Shown here piece after piece: positions 42,948-51,764 of a DNA stretch of 55,400 nucleotides. This DNA comes from Streptomyces sp. 13-12-16 (GTDB lineage Bacteria > Actinomycetota > Actinomycetes > Streptomycetales > Streptomycetaceae): contig NZ_NCTE01000140.1 of the NCBI RefSeq assembly GCF_002114215.1, forward strand, positions 1 through 55,400. The letters are read 5' to 3'. The stretch's first letter is position 1; each line of letters starts with the position of its first letter. A model generated the notes under the pieces. It was not told the origin of the DNA and ran no database searches. It saw only the letters and a list, made by a program, of their open reading frames with translations. A program made the position numbers and the translations under genes.

Positions 42948-44537
42948 ATGCCCGCACAACCTCGCATGTCCCGGACCGCTGTCGCCCTGGCGTCGCTCGC
43001 CGTGCTGGCGGCCACCGCGGTGACAGCCTGCAACCCCGAGACCGCCGACGACGCTCGCGGCGATGCCGCGATACCCGCGGTGCCCACCGCTCTCAGCGAG
43101 CAGGAACTGAAGTGGAGCACGTGCTCCGCTCCGTCCACGGCTCAGGGCGGCGGAGACAGGCCCGAGAAGCTGCCGGACGGAACGACGTGGCAGTGCAGCA
43201 CCATGAAGGCTCCGCTGGACTACGCGGACCCCGACGGCGAAACCATCGATCTGGCCCTGATCCGGGCGAAGGCGTCCCCGGACTCCGGCGAGAAGCGCCT
43301 CGGGTCCCTGGTCTTCAACTTCGGCGGCCCCGGCGGCTCCGGGGTGCTCACCCTCCCCCTCGCCGCCGGCGACGAGTACATGACGCTTCACAAGCGCTAT
43401 GACCTGGTCAGTTTCGACCCTCGCGGGGTCGGGGACAGTGCCGGCGTGCACTGCCTGGACACGAAGGCCATGGACGCCTGGCTGGCCGCGGACGCCACCC
43501 CTGACGACGCCACGGAGGAGAAGGCCCGCGAGCGTGGGGTACGCGCGTTCGCCCGAGCCTGCCAGAGCGAGTCGGGCGCGGTGCTGGATCACGTCGGCAC
43601 CCAGGAGGCCGCACGTGACCTCGACCTGATGCGCCACGTCCTGGGCGACGAGAAACTCAACTACTTCGGCATCTCCTACGGCACACAGCTCGGCGGCGTC
43701 TACGCACATCTCTTCCCGAAGCGTGTCGGGCGCTTCGTCTTCGACGCCGTGGTCGACCCCACCGAGGACGCCCTGCACGGTGCCCTCGGCCAGGCGAAGG
43801 GGTTCCAGGGCGCACTGCGCAACTTCCTGGAGGACTGCGCACGGCAGGACTCCTGCTTCTTCGAAGGCACGAACCCGCAGCAGGGCGAGAAGGACATCAT
43901 CGCGCTGCTCGAGCGCCTGGACACCGACCCCCTGCCCACGGAGTTCGGGCGTCCCCTGACTCAGAGCCACGCCCTCAACGGCATCGCCGCCGCCCTCTAC
44001 GACCAGGAGAGCTGGCTGCTGCTCAGGGGCGGACTGGCCGCCGCCATGGACGGCGACGGCAGCGCACTGCTGCTGCTCTCCGACCTCCTCAACGAACGGA
44101 TCGACGACGACGGATACGCCAACATCAACGCAGCCAACACCGCGGTGAACTGCGCGGACTACAAGGACCGCTTCACCCTTGAGGACGTACACCGCCACCT
44201 GCCCCGATTCCGCACGGCATCTTCGGTGTTCGGCGACTGGATGGCCTGGGGGCTGCTCCAGTGCACCGGCTGGCCCGCTGACGGCCACGCATCCACCGTC
44301 GAGGTGTCGGCCGACGGCGCGAACCCAGTCCTCGTCATCGGCAACACCGGTGATCCGGCCACTCCCTACGAGGGTGCCAAGAAGATGGCGGACGAACTGG
44401 GAGAGAAGGTCGGCGTCCACCTCACCGTGGACGGCGAGGGGCACGGCACCTACGCCGTCAACGACTGCCTGACCGAGCTGGTCGACGCGTATCTGCTCGA
44501 CGGGACGGTCCCGGCGAACGACACCGTCTGCTCGTGA
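42948..44537 (+). CDS. Secreted TAP-like alpha/beta-hydrolase (tripeptidyl aminopeptidase type) lipoprotein
   Basis: 529 residues. A lipoprotein signal peptide ends in VTAC with lipidated Cys28. The fold has the oxyanion loop FNFGGPGGSG (about 124-132), nucleophile Ser243 in FGISYGTQLGG, Asp in VLVIGNTGDPATPYEGA and His in VDGEGHGTYAV, matching the Streptomyces Tap/SlpD/SlpE family. It would trim peptides from protein N-termini at the cell surface. ATG 42948 has GGAG 12 bases upstream; an ATG six codons in is possible, and the frame is also open from the duplicated leader ATG at 42801. A two-tier hairpin follows the stop. Confidence 0.9.
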   Translation: MPAQPRMSRTAVALASLAVLAATAVTACNPETADDARGDAAIPAVPTALSEQELKWSTCSAPSTAQGGGDRPEKLPDGTTWQCSTMKAPLDYADPDGETIDLALIRAKASPDSGEKRLGSLVFNFGGPGGSGVLTLPLAAGDEYMTLHKRYDLVSFDPRGVGDSAGVHCLDTKAMDAWLAADATPDDATEEKARERGVRAFARACQSESGAVLDHVGTQEAARDLDLMRHVLGDEKLNYFGISYGTQLGGVYAHLFPKRVGRFVFDAVVDPTEDALHGALGQAKGFQGALRNFLEDCARQDSCFFEGTNPQQGEKDIIALLERLDTDPLPTEFGRPLTQSHALNGIAAALYDQESWLLLRGGLAAAMDGDGSALLLLSDLLNERIDDDGYANINAANTAVNCADYKDRFTLEDVHRHLPRFRTASSVFGDWMAWGLLQCTGWPADGHASTVEVSADGANPVLVIGNTGDPATPYEGAKKMADELGEKVGVHLTVDGEGHGTYAVNDCLTELVDAYLLDGTVPANDTVCS

Positions 44538-45338
44538 CGTTGGCGTCCCTGCGGCTTCCCTGAGCCACCGTCCCCAGCGGCGGGCAGGTCCGCTGCCCGC
44601 CGGCGTGGACGGTGAGGTGAACCCGCCCGGCCTCAGGCCCGACGGATCACCAAGGTCTGCGTCCGGCGGGTCGCCGCCCGCACGGCTCAGGGACCCAGCC
44701 GTTTGGAGCCCGGCGCCGGTCCCCCGGCGGCCACGACGTCCCACCCGCCCCGGTGCCCCTTGTGCTGTGGGCGCGCCCCTGCCGAGGTTCCGTAGGCGCT
44801 GAACGGTTGGGGGCGGATGGCACAGCGCGGACAGTGTCCGCTCACCGTTGACCATCCCGTGCGACACGGCGGTCCGACCACTACATCGGTGCCGATGACA
44901 GCCGGGGCTCGGACGGAGGCCCGGCTGGGTGCGGTACCCCCGGGTTCGGGCCCCAAGGGCACCGTCCAGGGGCGGTATCCGGTCCGGTGAGGCGGCGGGT
45001 CCGGGAACCGCCCCTCGTACGAAGGACGACGGTCTCGTCACGGACGGGTCTCTGATCAGCGGTCAGGAGGGAACCGGGCCAGAGATTGTCGCCCCCGGGT
45101 TCCGGCAGACCGTTTCCGCTGCCGGCCCGGACAACGCTTCTGCTCCGTCCGATGCGCCTCGATGGCCGGCATCCGCACCGGACGGACTCCGCTGCCGAGC
45201 CCGGGGCGTTCGGCCGGCGGCGGTTCCGGCTCTCGCGGGCGGGCCCGTGGTACGCCGGGGGAGCAGCGGTCGGCGTACGGCTGTCGGGGGAGGTCCTTGC
45301 GGGGGCCGATGCGTTGTGTGCCGGGCCGATGGCGGGGG
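44538..45338. other. 801-base spacer, no gene seen beyond a terminator
   Basis: It lies between convergent genes. Apart from the hairpin at 44566-44614, no recognisable coding or repeated sequence was found; translations are Arg/Pro-rich on all frames. Confidence 0.5.
44566..44614 (+). terminator. Two-tier hairpin after the peptidase gene
   Basis: The outer stem is CACCGTCC/GGACGGTG (44566-44573 with 44607-44614). The inner stem is GGCGGGCAG/CTGCCCGCC (44579-44587 with 44593-44601). It lies 29 bases after the stop codon. Confidence 0.7.
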
Positions 45339-46565
45339 TCACGGGGTGGGGTGGCGCATGGCCGGCAGGATCAGGGAAGCGCCCAGAAGGAGCACCCCGG
45401 CGACGACGAGCAGAATGCCGTCGAAGCCCAGTCCCGTGAGCGCACCGGCGAGCTGTGGGCCCAGGCTGGCGCCGATGAACATGCTGCACCCGTAGAGGGC
45501 GACCGCCGCACCACGTGCCTGCGGGGCGTTGGCGTTGATGGTCTCGACGACCGCGGGCGCCGCTACCGCGACGGCGGCCACGAACAGCAGCAGGGCCAGG
45601 GCGAGCATCGCCGTGTGATCACCGAGGAAGGAACCGGTGGCGACGGTGAAAGAGGCCAGAGTGAAGGCGAGAGCCGCGCGCAGGGGCGCGGGCAGCCGCC
45701 CGAGCACGGGGACCAGCAGGGGTACGGCGATCAGGGCGGGGAGCGCGCTGGCCCGCAGGGCGAGGATCGCGGTGGCATCGCCGGTGACGGCCGGTGGGCC
45801 CGCGATGGCCACCGCCGTGTAGAGGGAGACGAAAGCCGTCATCAGGGCGACGGTGGACAGGCACAGGGCGCCCAGCCGCGGCTGTCGCAACAGCCGCGGC
45901 ATCGCCGCGAACGCCTGCAGCAGTCCGCCGTCGGTGCCTCCACGCGGAGTGGGTCGCAGGACCCGGCGCACCGGGAACAGGTTCAGGGCCATCAGCACGG
46001 CACTGATCCAGAAGACCGCACGCCAGCCGATTCCGGCCGCAACAGCCTGCGCGCCGACCTGAACAACGACGGCGGCGGCGAGCATGCCACTGGTGACGCA
46101 GGTGAGGGAGGTGCCGCGGTGTCGAGGCGCGATGTGCCGGACGACGTAGGAGAGCGCGGCAGGGGCGAAGGTCGCGGCGGTCAGTCCCTGCAGGCTGCGC
46201 AGCACGACGGCGGTGGGAAGGTCGGAGACCGCGCTGACCGCCGCGGTGGACGCCGTGGCGGCCGTGAGCCCCACGGTGATCACGGCGCGTGGTCCGTAAC
46301 GGTCGCAGAGCGGGCCGGCGAAGAGGAACCCGGCTGCGTAGGCGAAACCGAATGCCGTCGCCGTCCACGTGACCTGACCGGGTGTGGTGCCGAACTCGGT
46401 GGCCATGGGGTGCAGCAGTGCCAGGACGGTGTACATCTGACCGACCATCAGCATGCCCAGCGTGGTGAGCAGTGCTGTGGTCCTGGCGGCCGGGGCCCAG
46501 CCTGGTGGCCGACCGGGCGTTCCGCTCCCGGTTGTGTGATCGAGTGCACTGGTGGGGTGGGACAT
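45339..46565 (-). CDS. MFS transporter (drug:H+ antiporter type)
   Basis: 408 residues with 12 predicted hydrophobic helices. GFLFAGPLCDRYGPRAVI is the loop 2-3 signature, and ALSYVVRHIAPRHRGTSLTCVTSGMLAAAVVVQ resembles motif C of exporters (helix 5). ALYGCSMFIGASLGPQLAGAL is near helix 11. It is probably an efflux pump for a small molecule. ATG 46565 has GGAG five bases upstream. It is the last of three co-directional genes after the amidohydrolase, but a strong hairpin separates them. Confidence 0.87.
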   Translation of the reverse strand: MSHPTSALDHTTGSGTPGRPPGWAPAARTTALLTTLGMLMVGQMYTVLALLHPMATEFGTTPGQVTWTATAFGFAYAAGFLFAGPLCDRYGPRAVITVGLTAATASTAAVSAVSDLPTAVVLRSLQGLTAATFAPAALSYVVRHIAPRHRGTSLTCVTSGMLAAAVVVQVGAQAVAAGIGWRAVFWISAVLMALNLFPVRRVLRPTPRGGTDGGLLQAFAAMPRLLRQPRLGALCLSTVALMTAFVSLYTAVAIAGPPAVTGDATAILALRASALPALIAVPLLVPVLGRLPAPLRAALAFTLASFTVATGSFLGDHTAMLALALLLFVAAVAVAAPAVVETINANAPQARGAAVALYGCSMFIGASLGPQLAGALTGLGFDGILLVVAGVLLLGASLILPAMRHPTP

Positions 46566-46637
46566 GGGACTCCGAAAGAACGTCTGGTGGCCCCGTGTGC
46601 GGCATGACCGGCCGATGGCAGGCGCCGGGGACCGGGT

Positions 46638-46670
46638 CGCCCCCGGCCGGCGAGGGGCCGGCCGGGGGCG
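46638..46670 (-). terminator. 13-bp hairpin between amidohydrolase and MFS genes
   Basis: CGCCCCCGGCCGG (46638-46650) and its complement (46658-46670) pair perfectly around CGAGGGG. It sits 13 bases beyond the amidohydrolase stop and 73 bases before the MFS start, so it may limit transcription into the transporter. Confidence 0.75.
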
Positions 46671-46682
46671 GTGACGGGATGA

Positions 46683-48077
46683 TCAGGCTGCGTGGGTGTT
46701 CAGCACGTACTCGCGCGAGGCGTGGACCTCGCTGCGCAGGGCGGGCAGGTCGACGTCGAGGACCTGTCCGTCCCACTTGCGGGGCTCGCCGTTGATGAGG
46801 ACGGTGCTGATATTGCGGGCGTCGGAGCCCAGTACGAGGGTGCCGATCGGGTCGTTGAGCGGCATGTTGTTGAGGTCCTCGGCCTGGATGACCAGCAGGT
46901 CGGCCTTCTTGCCGGGGGTGAGTGAGCCGGTGACGCCGGCGAGGCCGTTGGTGCGGGCGCCCTGGAGGGTGGCGAAGTCCAGGACGTCGTGGGTGGTGAT
47001 GCGGACCGGCTGCCGGCCGGTGCCGTGGGCGGCGTTGACGGCCCGCATCCGCTGGATGGCGTGCAGGGCCCGCATCTGGGTGAACATGTCGCTGGCCAGG
47101 GCGACTTCGACGTCGATGCTGAGCCCGGGACGGATGCCGACGGACAAAGCCTCGTCGACGGCGGGGATCGCGGTCTCCAGGCCGATCTGGGCGTCGGAGG
47201 TGGGGGCGAGGGCCACGGTGGTGCCGCTTTCCCCCATCGCCTTCCATGCTTCGGGGGTCAGTCCGGTGGCGTGGATGAGGGTGACGTTGCTGCCGAGGAT
47301 GCCGTCCTTCGCCCAGTTCAGGATCACCTCGGAGGAGGCTGTGCCGAAGACCGCGTCCACGCTCACCCCGATGCCCAGGTCCTTGGCGACGCGGGCGAGT
47401 TCGGGGCCGTAGGCGAGGGCCGGGCCGGCGATCTCGTCGGTGGCGAGCGTCGCCAGGCGCAGGGTCAGCAGTTGGTCGTCACTGTTGAAGTACTTCTCCC
47501 TGAGGCGTGTCAGGTCGCCGGGCCACTGCTTGTCCCAGTCACCGAAGTGCGGGCCCATGGAGGCGTGCACACCGCGGATGCCGGTGTCGCGGAGAGCCTC
47601 GACGGCGGCGTCGGAGTGTTCGGGGGTGCGGGAGTTGTGGGAGAAGTCGAGCATGGTCGTGATGCCGCTGTCGATCGCGGTGAGGGCGGCCAGCCTGGTG
47701 CCGGTGTACATGTCCTGGGGCCGGTAGACGGTGGCGTAGCCGGCCAGGGTGGACATGACGTAGGCGCCGAGGTCGTCGACGTCCGGCATGATCCGGCGCA
47801 GCTGGGCCTCCCAGGCGTGCCGGTGGGTGTCGACGAAGCCGGGGCTGAGGACGGTGCCGGTGGCGTCGACGACCACGGCGTCACCGGCCTCGAGACCGGG
47901 ACCGACGGCGGTGATGGTGTCGCCCTCGACGAGCAGGTCGGCGTTGGGCAGGACACCGAGGTCGGCGTCCATGGTGACGATGGTCGCGCCGGTGAACAGG
48001 ATGCGCCGTTCGTCCGCGGGGCGACGGCGGAGCTGTTCGAGGGCGGCCGTGGCGGCGGTGCCGTTGACGTGGGTCAT
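46683..48077 (-). CDS. Amidohydrolase-superfamily enzyme
   Basis: 464 residues. The N-terminal half of the beta-sandwich (ILFTGATIVTMDADLGVLPNADLLVEGDTITAVG) precedes metal motif GFVDTHRHAWE (His85, His87). The barrel continues with FSHNSRTPEHSD, VTLIHATGLTPEAW and LAPTSDAQIGLE, and the sandwich is closed by GSLTPGKKADLLVIQAEDLNN and TVLINGEPRKWDG. It is like the atrazine chlorohydrolase/cytosine-deaminase branch, but the expected later metal residues were not checked one by one. The substrate is unknown. ATG 48077 follows only a weak GAAAG. It is transcribed behind the Atu4866-fusion gene, with a hairpin between them. Confidence 0.85.
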   Translation of the reverse strand: MTHVNGTAATAALEQLRRRPADERRILFTGATIVTMDADLGVLPNADLLVEGDTITAVGPGLEAGDAVVVDATGTVLSPGFVDTHRHAWEAQLRRIMPDVDDLGAYVMSTLAGYATVYRPQDMYTGTRLAALTAIDSGITTMLDFSHNSRTPEHSDAAVEALRDTGIRGVHASMGPHFGDWDKQWPGDLTRLREKYFNSDDQLLTLRLATLATDEIAGPALAYGPELARVAKDLGIGVSVDAVFGTASSEVILNWAKDGILGSNVTLIHATGLTPEAWKAMGESGTTVALAPTSDAQIGLETAIPAVDEALSVGIRPGLSIDVEVALASDMFTQMRALHAIQRMRAVNAAHGTGRQPVRITTHDVLDFATLQGARTNGLAGVTGSLTPGKKADLLVIQAEDLNNMPLNDPIGTLVLGSDARNISTVLINGEPRKWDGQVLDVDLPALRSEVHASREYVLNTHAA

Positions 48078-48111
48078 GGAAAAGCTGCTTTCAGTACTTC
48101 GGGGAGGGGGA

Positions 48112-48137
48112 GGGCTGCCGGGAACGCCCGGCAGCCC
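48112..48137 (-). terminator. 11-bp hairpin ahead of the amidohydrolase start
   Basis: GGGCTGCCGGG (48112-48122) and its complement (48127-48137) pair around AACG. It lies 35 bases upstream of the amidohydrolase start and 152 bases beyond the fusion gene's stop. It could be an intercistronic terminator or attenuator. Confidence 0.65.
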
Positions 48138-48288
48138 GGTTTCCGGTTCTGGCGGGGCCGGCCCCGGCAGCCAGGGCGCCGTTCACCCGGGCGTCGTGCG
48201 TCCAGGACCGAAAGGCTGCGGAGGCACGGTCCGGACCCGGTGTTGTCGCCGTGTGTGCGGGCGGCTCGGCCGTTGCCGGCCGGGCGGT

Positions 48289-49056
48289 TCAGCCCAGCTT
48301 CATGACGTAGCCGGCGTGGTGCAGCTCGTCGCCCCTGAACTCTCCGTAGGCCCAGAAGCCGAGGTCGTCCAGGTAGTCGATGCGGTCGCCGTCGATCCAG
48401 AACCGCCCCTGGTAGGCGTGGGGGCGGCCGCCCCGGGTCTCGTCGTAGCGGCCGTCCGCGGTGAGTTCCTGGTGCAGGAAGTCCTGCCGGTCGATCCAGA
48501 CGCCGAGCCGTGGGCTGCCGGTCAGGTCCGGAGCGGCGGGGATGCCGGCCTGGGGGGTTGTGGGCCCGCCGGAGATTTCGGTGCCCGACCACCGGACGGG
48601 ACGGCCGGCCGCGACCAGTGCGCGGACCTGCTCCGGGTGGGACACGAGGGTGGCCACCGCGCTCGGCACGTCGGCGGCGAGTTCGTCGGGTACCACCAGG
48701 AAGTCGGTGTTGTTGCCGGGCGTCAGCGTCGCGACGTACTCCGAGCGCCGGCCGCGGCCGCCGGCCAGGGCGACGGTGTCCACGACGGCGGGGACGATGG
48801 TCGTGCCCGTGCAGTCGACGACGATGGCGTTGTCGTCCTGTGCCGCGGTGATGATGCCGGGGCCGACGCCGACGATCAGGTCGCCGACGAACAGGATGTC
48901 GGCACCGGTCATGGTCCCGATCAGCGGGTCCATCGTCACGATCCGGGCGTTGGTGAACAGGACGGGGCGGCCCCCGTCGTTCGAGAGGATCTCGTCGAGC
49001 GCCTCCGGGTGCCAGCTCAGGGCGCCGGTGTGGGCGTGGGTGTCGTTGGTGGTCAT
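48289..49056 (-). CDS. Amidohydrolase-sandwich remnant fused to an Atu4866 domain
   Basis: 255 residues. Residues 31-92 (RPVLFTNARIVTMDPLIGTMTGADILFVGDLIVGVG, then TTIVPAVVD) match the N-terminal sandwich half of an amidohydrolase. Residues 109-158 (ATLTPGNNTDFLVVPDEL to GRPVRWSG) match the C-terminal half. The barrel and its HxH metal motif are absent: VDTHRH of the neighbour is VDTVAL here. Residues 180-255 (PRLGVWIDRQDFLHQELTADGRYDETRGG to HHAGYVMKLG) are an Atu4866 domain. The gene starts at ATG 49056 with GAGG six bases upstream. It could bind a ligand or regulate the neighbouring amidohydrolase. Confidence 0.8.
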   Translation of the reverse strand: MTTNDTHAHTGALSWHPEALDEILSNDGGRPVLFTNARIVTMDPLIGTMTGADILFVGDLIVGVGPGIITAAQDDNAIVVDCTGTTIVPAVVDTVALAGGRGRRSEYVATLTPGNNTDFLVVPDELAADVPSAVATLVSHPEQVRALVAAGRPVRWSGTEISGGPTTPQAGIPAAPDLTGSPRLGVWIDRQDFLHQELTADGRYDETRGGRPHAYQGRFWIDGDRIDYLDDLGFWAYGEFRGDELHHAGYVMKLG

Positions 49057-49193
49057 CGTTTTCCTCAGGGGTTCGGCTCTTCGGTCCGCCCGGCGAACGA
49101 CGCGGGCTTCCTCACGGGCGGGTCGCGGCTGCTCGGCGTCACGGCAGCCGCATGACCACCAGGTTCGTCCGGCCGGACAAGCGGAACCAGGCC

Positions 49194-49215
49194 GCCGTGC
49201 ACCCGGGTGCACGGC
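49194..49215. promoter_or_regulatory. Perfect 22-bp palindrome, candidate operator
   Basis: The two 11-base arms (GCCGTGCACCC and its complement) meet with no spacer. The half-site GGGTGCACGGC is repeated exactly at 49361-49371. Both lie in the 384-base divergent region between the two Atu4866-domain genes. The rest of that region (49057-49440) holds no gene. Confidence 0.75.
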
Positions 49216-49440
49216 ACCCACCCATGCCCGGCCGGAGGAGAGCGGAAGGGGCCGGCACCATGGCCGGCAGGGAGATGACGGGCACGGCACAGGCCCGGCG
49301 CAGAGCGTCCGGGGAATCTGTCCGCCCCGGCACGTCACTCCCGCTCCGTTCCGCGATCATGGGTGCACGGCTCCCAGGAAGCCCGTACCCGGGGACGCGG
49401 CGGCCTGGCCACGTTCCGTCATGGGGCCGAGAGTGAAGCC

Positions 49441-49740
49441 ATGACCAGCAACGACACGCCTCGCGCTCCGCACCCGTACGTCGGGATGTGGGTGACCGCG
49501 GACGGATTCATCCGCCAGGAACTACTGCCGAACGGCCGCTACGACGAGGCCCGCGGACGGCGCCGGAGTGCCTACACCGGCCGGTACACCGTCAGCGGCA
49601 ACCACATCGACTACGTCGACGACACAGGTTTCACCGCCACGGGGGACGTTCGTGACGGCGTTCTCTTCCACGAGCATCTGGTGCTCTACCGTGAGGGCGA
49701 TCAGCGCGTCCGGCGGGAAGGTACGGGGTCGCGCGGCTGA
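49441..49740 (+). CDS. Stand-alone Atu4866-domain protein
   Basis: 99 residues. HPYVGMWVTADGFIRQELLPNGRYDEARG, then YTGRYTVSGNHIDYVDDTGFTATGDVRDGVLFHEHLVLYR, is the whole domain, a small beta-rich fold of unknown function. It is closely similar to residues 180-250 of the fusion protein encoded on the other side of the promoter region. The start ATG 49441 follows GAGAGTGAAGCC. A hairpin (49860-49888) lies between it and the convergent regulator gene. Confidence 0.85.
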   Translation: MTSNDTPRAPHPYVGMWVTADGFIRQELLPNGRYDEARGRRRSAYTGRYTVSGNHIDYVDDTGFTATGDVRDGVLFHEHLVLYREGDQRVRREGTGSRG

Positions 49741-49859
49741 GGGACCTGATCCTGGACTCCCGAGGGGCCGTCGGTTCTCGGGCCGACTCCAGGAGCGGGC
49801 GGCCGACGGTACAAGGCACGGTTGCCCTCACAGGCCCGAACACGTTCCGATGCCACAGC

Positions 49860-49888
49860 GAGGGCTCGTCGCCGGCCGGCGAGCCCTC
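49860..49888. terminator. Hairpin between the Atu4866 and XRE genes
   Basis: GAGGGCTCG (49860-49868) pairs with CGAGCCCTC (49880-49888). It lies between a plus-strand stop at 49740 and a minus-strand stop at 49931. Confidence 0.65.
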
Positions 49889-49930
49889 CCTCTCGTCCAG
49901 GGCCCTTTCACACGAGGGGCCACTCAGCAG

Positions 49931-50803
49931 TCAGCTGTTGCCGGACGACAGCGAAACCTCGCGCACCACCTCTACCGACGCCTCTTCGCCGGCACCGGAC
50001 CGGAGCACGGCGAAGGCGGCCGCGGTGGCGCTCGCCGGCTCTGCCTGGTAGACGACCAGCTGCTGATGCGGGGCTCCCCCGACAGTGAAGGCCGAGAACT
50101 GGATCTCCAGAGCACCCACCTCGGGATGCGACAGGTACTTCTCCTGCTGCGTCTTGCTCCTGACCTCGTGCCGTGCCCACAGCCCGGCGAACTCGGGACT
50201 CCTCCCGCGGAGCGTGTCGACGACCTCGGTGATCCGCGGGGACTCGGGGTCGTGTCCGAAGGCCGCACGCAGTTCGGCCACGCACGAGTGGGCGGAGTCG
50301 TCCCAGTCCCTGTAGAAGGCACGTCCCGCCGGGTCGAGGAAGACCATGCGAGCCAGGTTGTCGAACCGTTGGAATCCGCTGTGCAGGGCCGCGGCGAGCG
50401 CATTGCGCGCCAGGATGTCCAGGGCCGGGCCCAGGACAAAGGCGGGGGTGTCGGGCCAGCCGTCGATCAGCCGCAGAAGGTGGGGGTGGACCCTGTCGTC
50501 GCCGGCCGGAACACCGCGACGTTCCTGGGGCGCCCTGGTGAGCCTGCGCAGATGGTCGTGCGCCTCGTCACTGAGGCGCAGGGCGGCGGCGACCGCGTCG
50601 ATCACCTGCGGGGACGGGCTGGACTCCCGTCCCTGTTCCAGGCGCATGTAGTAGTCGGCGCTCACCCCGGCGAGCATGGCGACCTCCTCACGGCGCAGCC
50701 CCGGCACCCGCCGGCGCCCGTGCTCCGGAAGCCCCACGTCCTGCGGCTTGAGGGCTTCGCGCCGTGCTCTCAGAAAGTTTCCCAAGGGAGTGGTGTCGCT
50801 CAT
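49931..50803 (-). CDS. XRE-family regulator with MmyB-like ligand-binding domain, copy 1
   Basis: 290 residues. The N-terminal helix-turn-helix GLRREEVAMLAGVSADYYMRLEQGRESSPS (about 34-63) is highly typical of MmyB-type regulators. Residues about 105-270 are the PAS-like MmyB domain: PAFVLGPALDILARNALAAAL, FLDPAGRAFYRDWDDSA, and VGALEIQFSAFTVGGAPHQQLVVYQAEP. These proteins bind fatty-acid-like ligands and usually regulate a divergent or nearby dehydrogenase or efflux gene. The start is ATG 50803, with a poor ribosome site. It is a tandem paralogue of the next gene upstream, about 85 bases apart. Confidence 0.92.
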   Translation of the reverse strand: MSDTTPLGNFLRARREALKPQDVGLPEHGRRRVPGLRREEVAMLAGVSADYYMRLEQGRESSPSPQVIDAVAAALRLSDEAHDHLRRLTRAPQERRGVPAGDDRVHPHLLRLIDGWPDTPAFVLGPALDILARNALAAALHSGFQRFDNLARMVFLDPAGRAFYRDWDDSAHSCVAELRAAFGHDPESPRITEVVDTLRGRSPEFAGLWARHEVRSKTQQEKYLSHPEVGALEIQFSAFTVGGAPHQQLVVYQAEPASATAAAFAVLRSGAGEEASVEVVREVSLSSGNS

Positions 50804-50888
50804 TGTTCCAACCTAACGGAGAGGCCGGCCCGCCCTTCGTCCCTCACGTGTGGGCCTGGCCGGTGGACCCGGCCCGAACGGCGGCGAC

Positions 50889-51764
50889 TCAGTCGAGCGC
50901 GGCGCCGGCCGCCGGCTCCTCGGCCACTGCGCCGGCACTGAGAGAGCCGAGCAGGGACAGTGCGTCGGCGGACGCCGTGCCTGGTTCGGCCTGGTAGACG
51001 ACGAGCTGCTGCGTCGGGGCGCTGTTGACGGTGAAGGACTCGAAGTGCAGTTCCAGGTCACCGACCTGAGCATGGTGGAAGCGTTTCGCCTCCCGCGTCT
51101 TGGCGCGCACGTCATGCCGCGCCCACAGCGTGGAGAAGTCCGCACTTCTCAGGGACAGCTCACCTACGACCTGGCTCAAGCGCGGATCCTCGGGATCGAT
51201 GCCGGCCGCACGGCGCAATGTGGCCACCGTCGACTCGGCCGCACGGTCCCAGTCCCGGTGAAACCGCCGCGCGACCGGGTCCAGGAACGTCATGCGCAAC
51301 AGGTTGTCACTGTGAGTGAAGTCGGCGTGAAGAACGCTCGCGAGCCGGTTACGGGCCAGGATGTCCAGTACGGGGCTCATGACGAAGGCAGGCGTGTCAC
51401 GCCACGTGTCGAGGAGACGCCTGAGGTGCGGGGCGACTCGTTCCACGCGCGGTGCTCGGCGTGTCCGGCGGGTGGTCGGGCCGGCCACGCGGTGCAGGTG
51501 GGCCATCGCTTCGCCGTCCAGCTGCAGTGCCCGCCCCACGGCCTCGAGGATCTGCCGGGACGGATGCCGCTCGCGGCCCTGTTCGAGACGCGTGTAGTAG
51601 TCGGAACTCACCCCCGCGAGGGCGGCCACCTCCTCACGTCGCAGACCGGGCACCCTGCGACGACCGGAGGTGGGAATCCCCACGTCGCAGGGGCGCAGGC
51701 GGGCGCGCCGCGCCCGGAGAAAACCCCCCAGCGTGTTGTCGACGAGCTCCTTCTCTCTGTCCAT
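50889..51764 (-). CDS. XRE-family regulator with MmyB-like ligand-binding domain, copy 2
   Basis: 291 residues and collinear with copy 1: GLRREEVAALAGVSSDYYTRLEQGRERHPS for the helix-turn-helix, PAFVMSPVLDILARNRLASVL, FLDPVARRFHRDWDRAA and VGDLELHFESFTVNSAPTQQLVVYQAEP for the ligand domain. ATG 51764 has no ribosome site; the transcript may be leaderless. It probably arose by tandem duplication, with divergence in the ligand-facing region. Confidence 0.92.
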   Translation of the reverse strand: MDREKELVDNTLGGFLRARRARLRPCDVGIPTSGRRRVPGLRREEVAALAGVSSDYYTRLEQGRERHPSRQILEAVGRALQLDGEAMAHLHRVAGPTTRRTRRAPRVERVAPHLRRLLDTWRDTPAFVMSPVLDILARNRLASVLHADFTHSDNLLRMTFLDPVARRFHRDWDRAAESTVATLRRAAGIDPEDPRLSQVVGELSLRSADFSTLWARHDVRAKTREAKRFHHAQVGDLELHFESFTVNSAPTQQLVVYQAEPGTASADALSLLGSLSAGAVAEEPAAGAALD

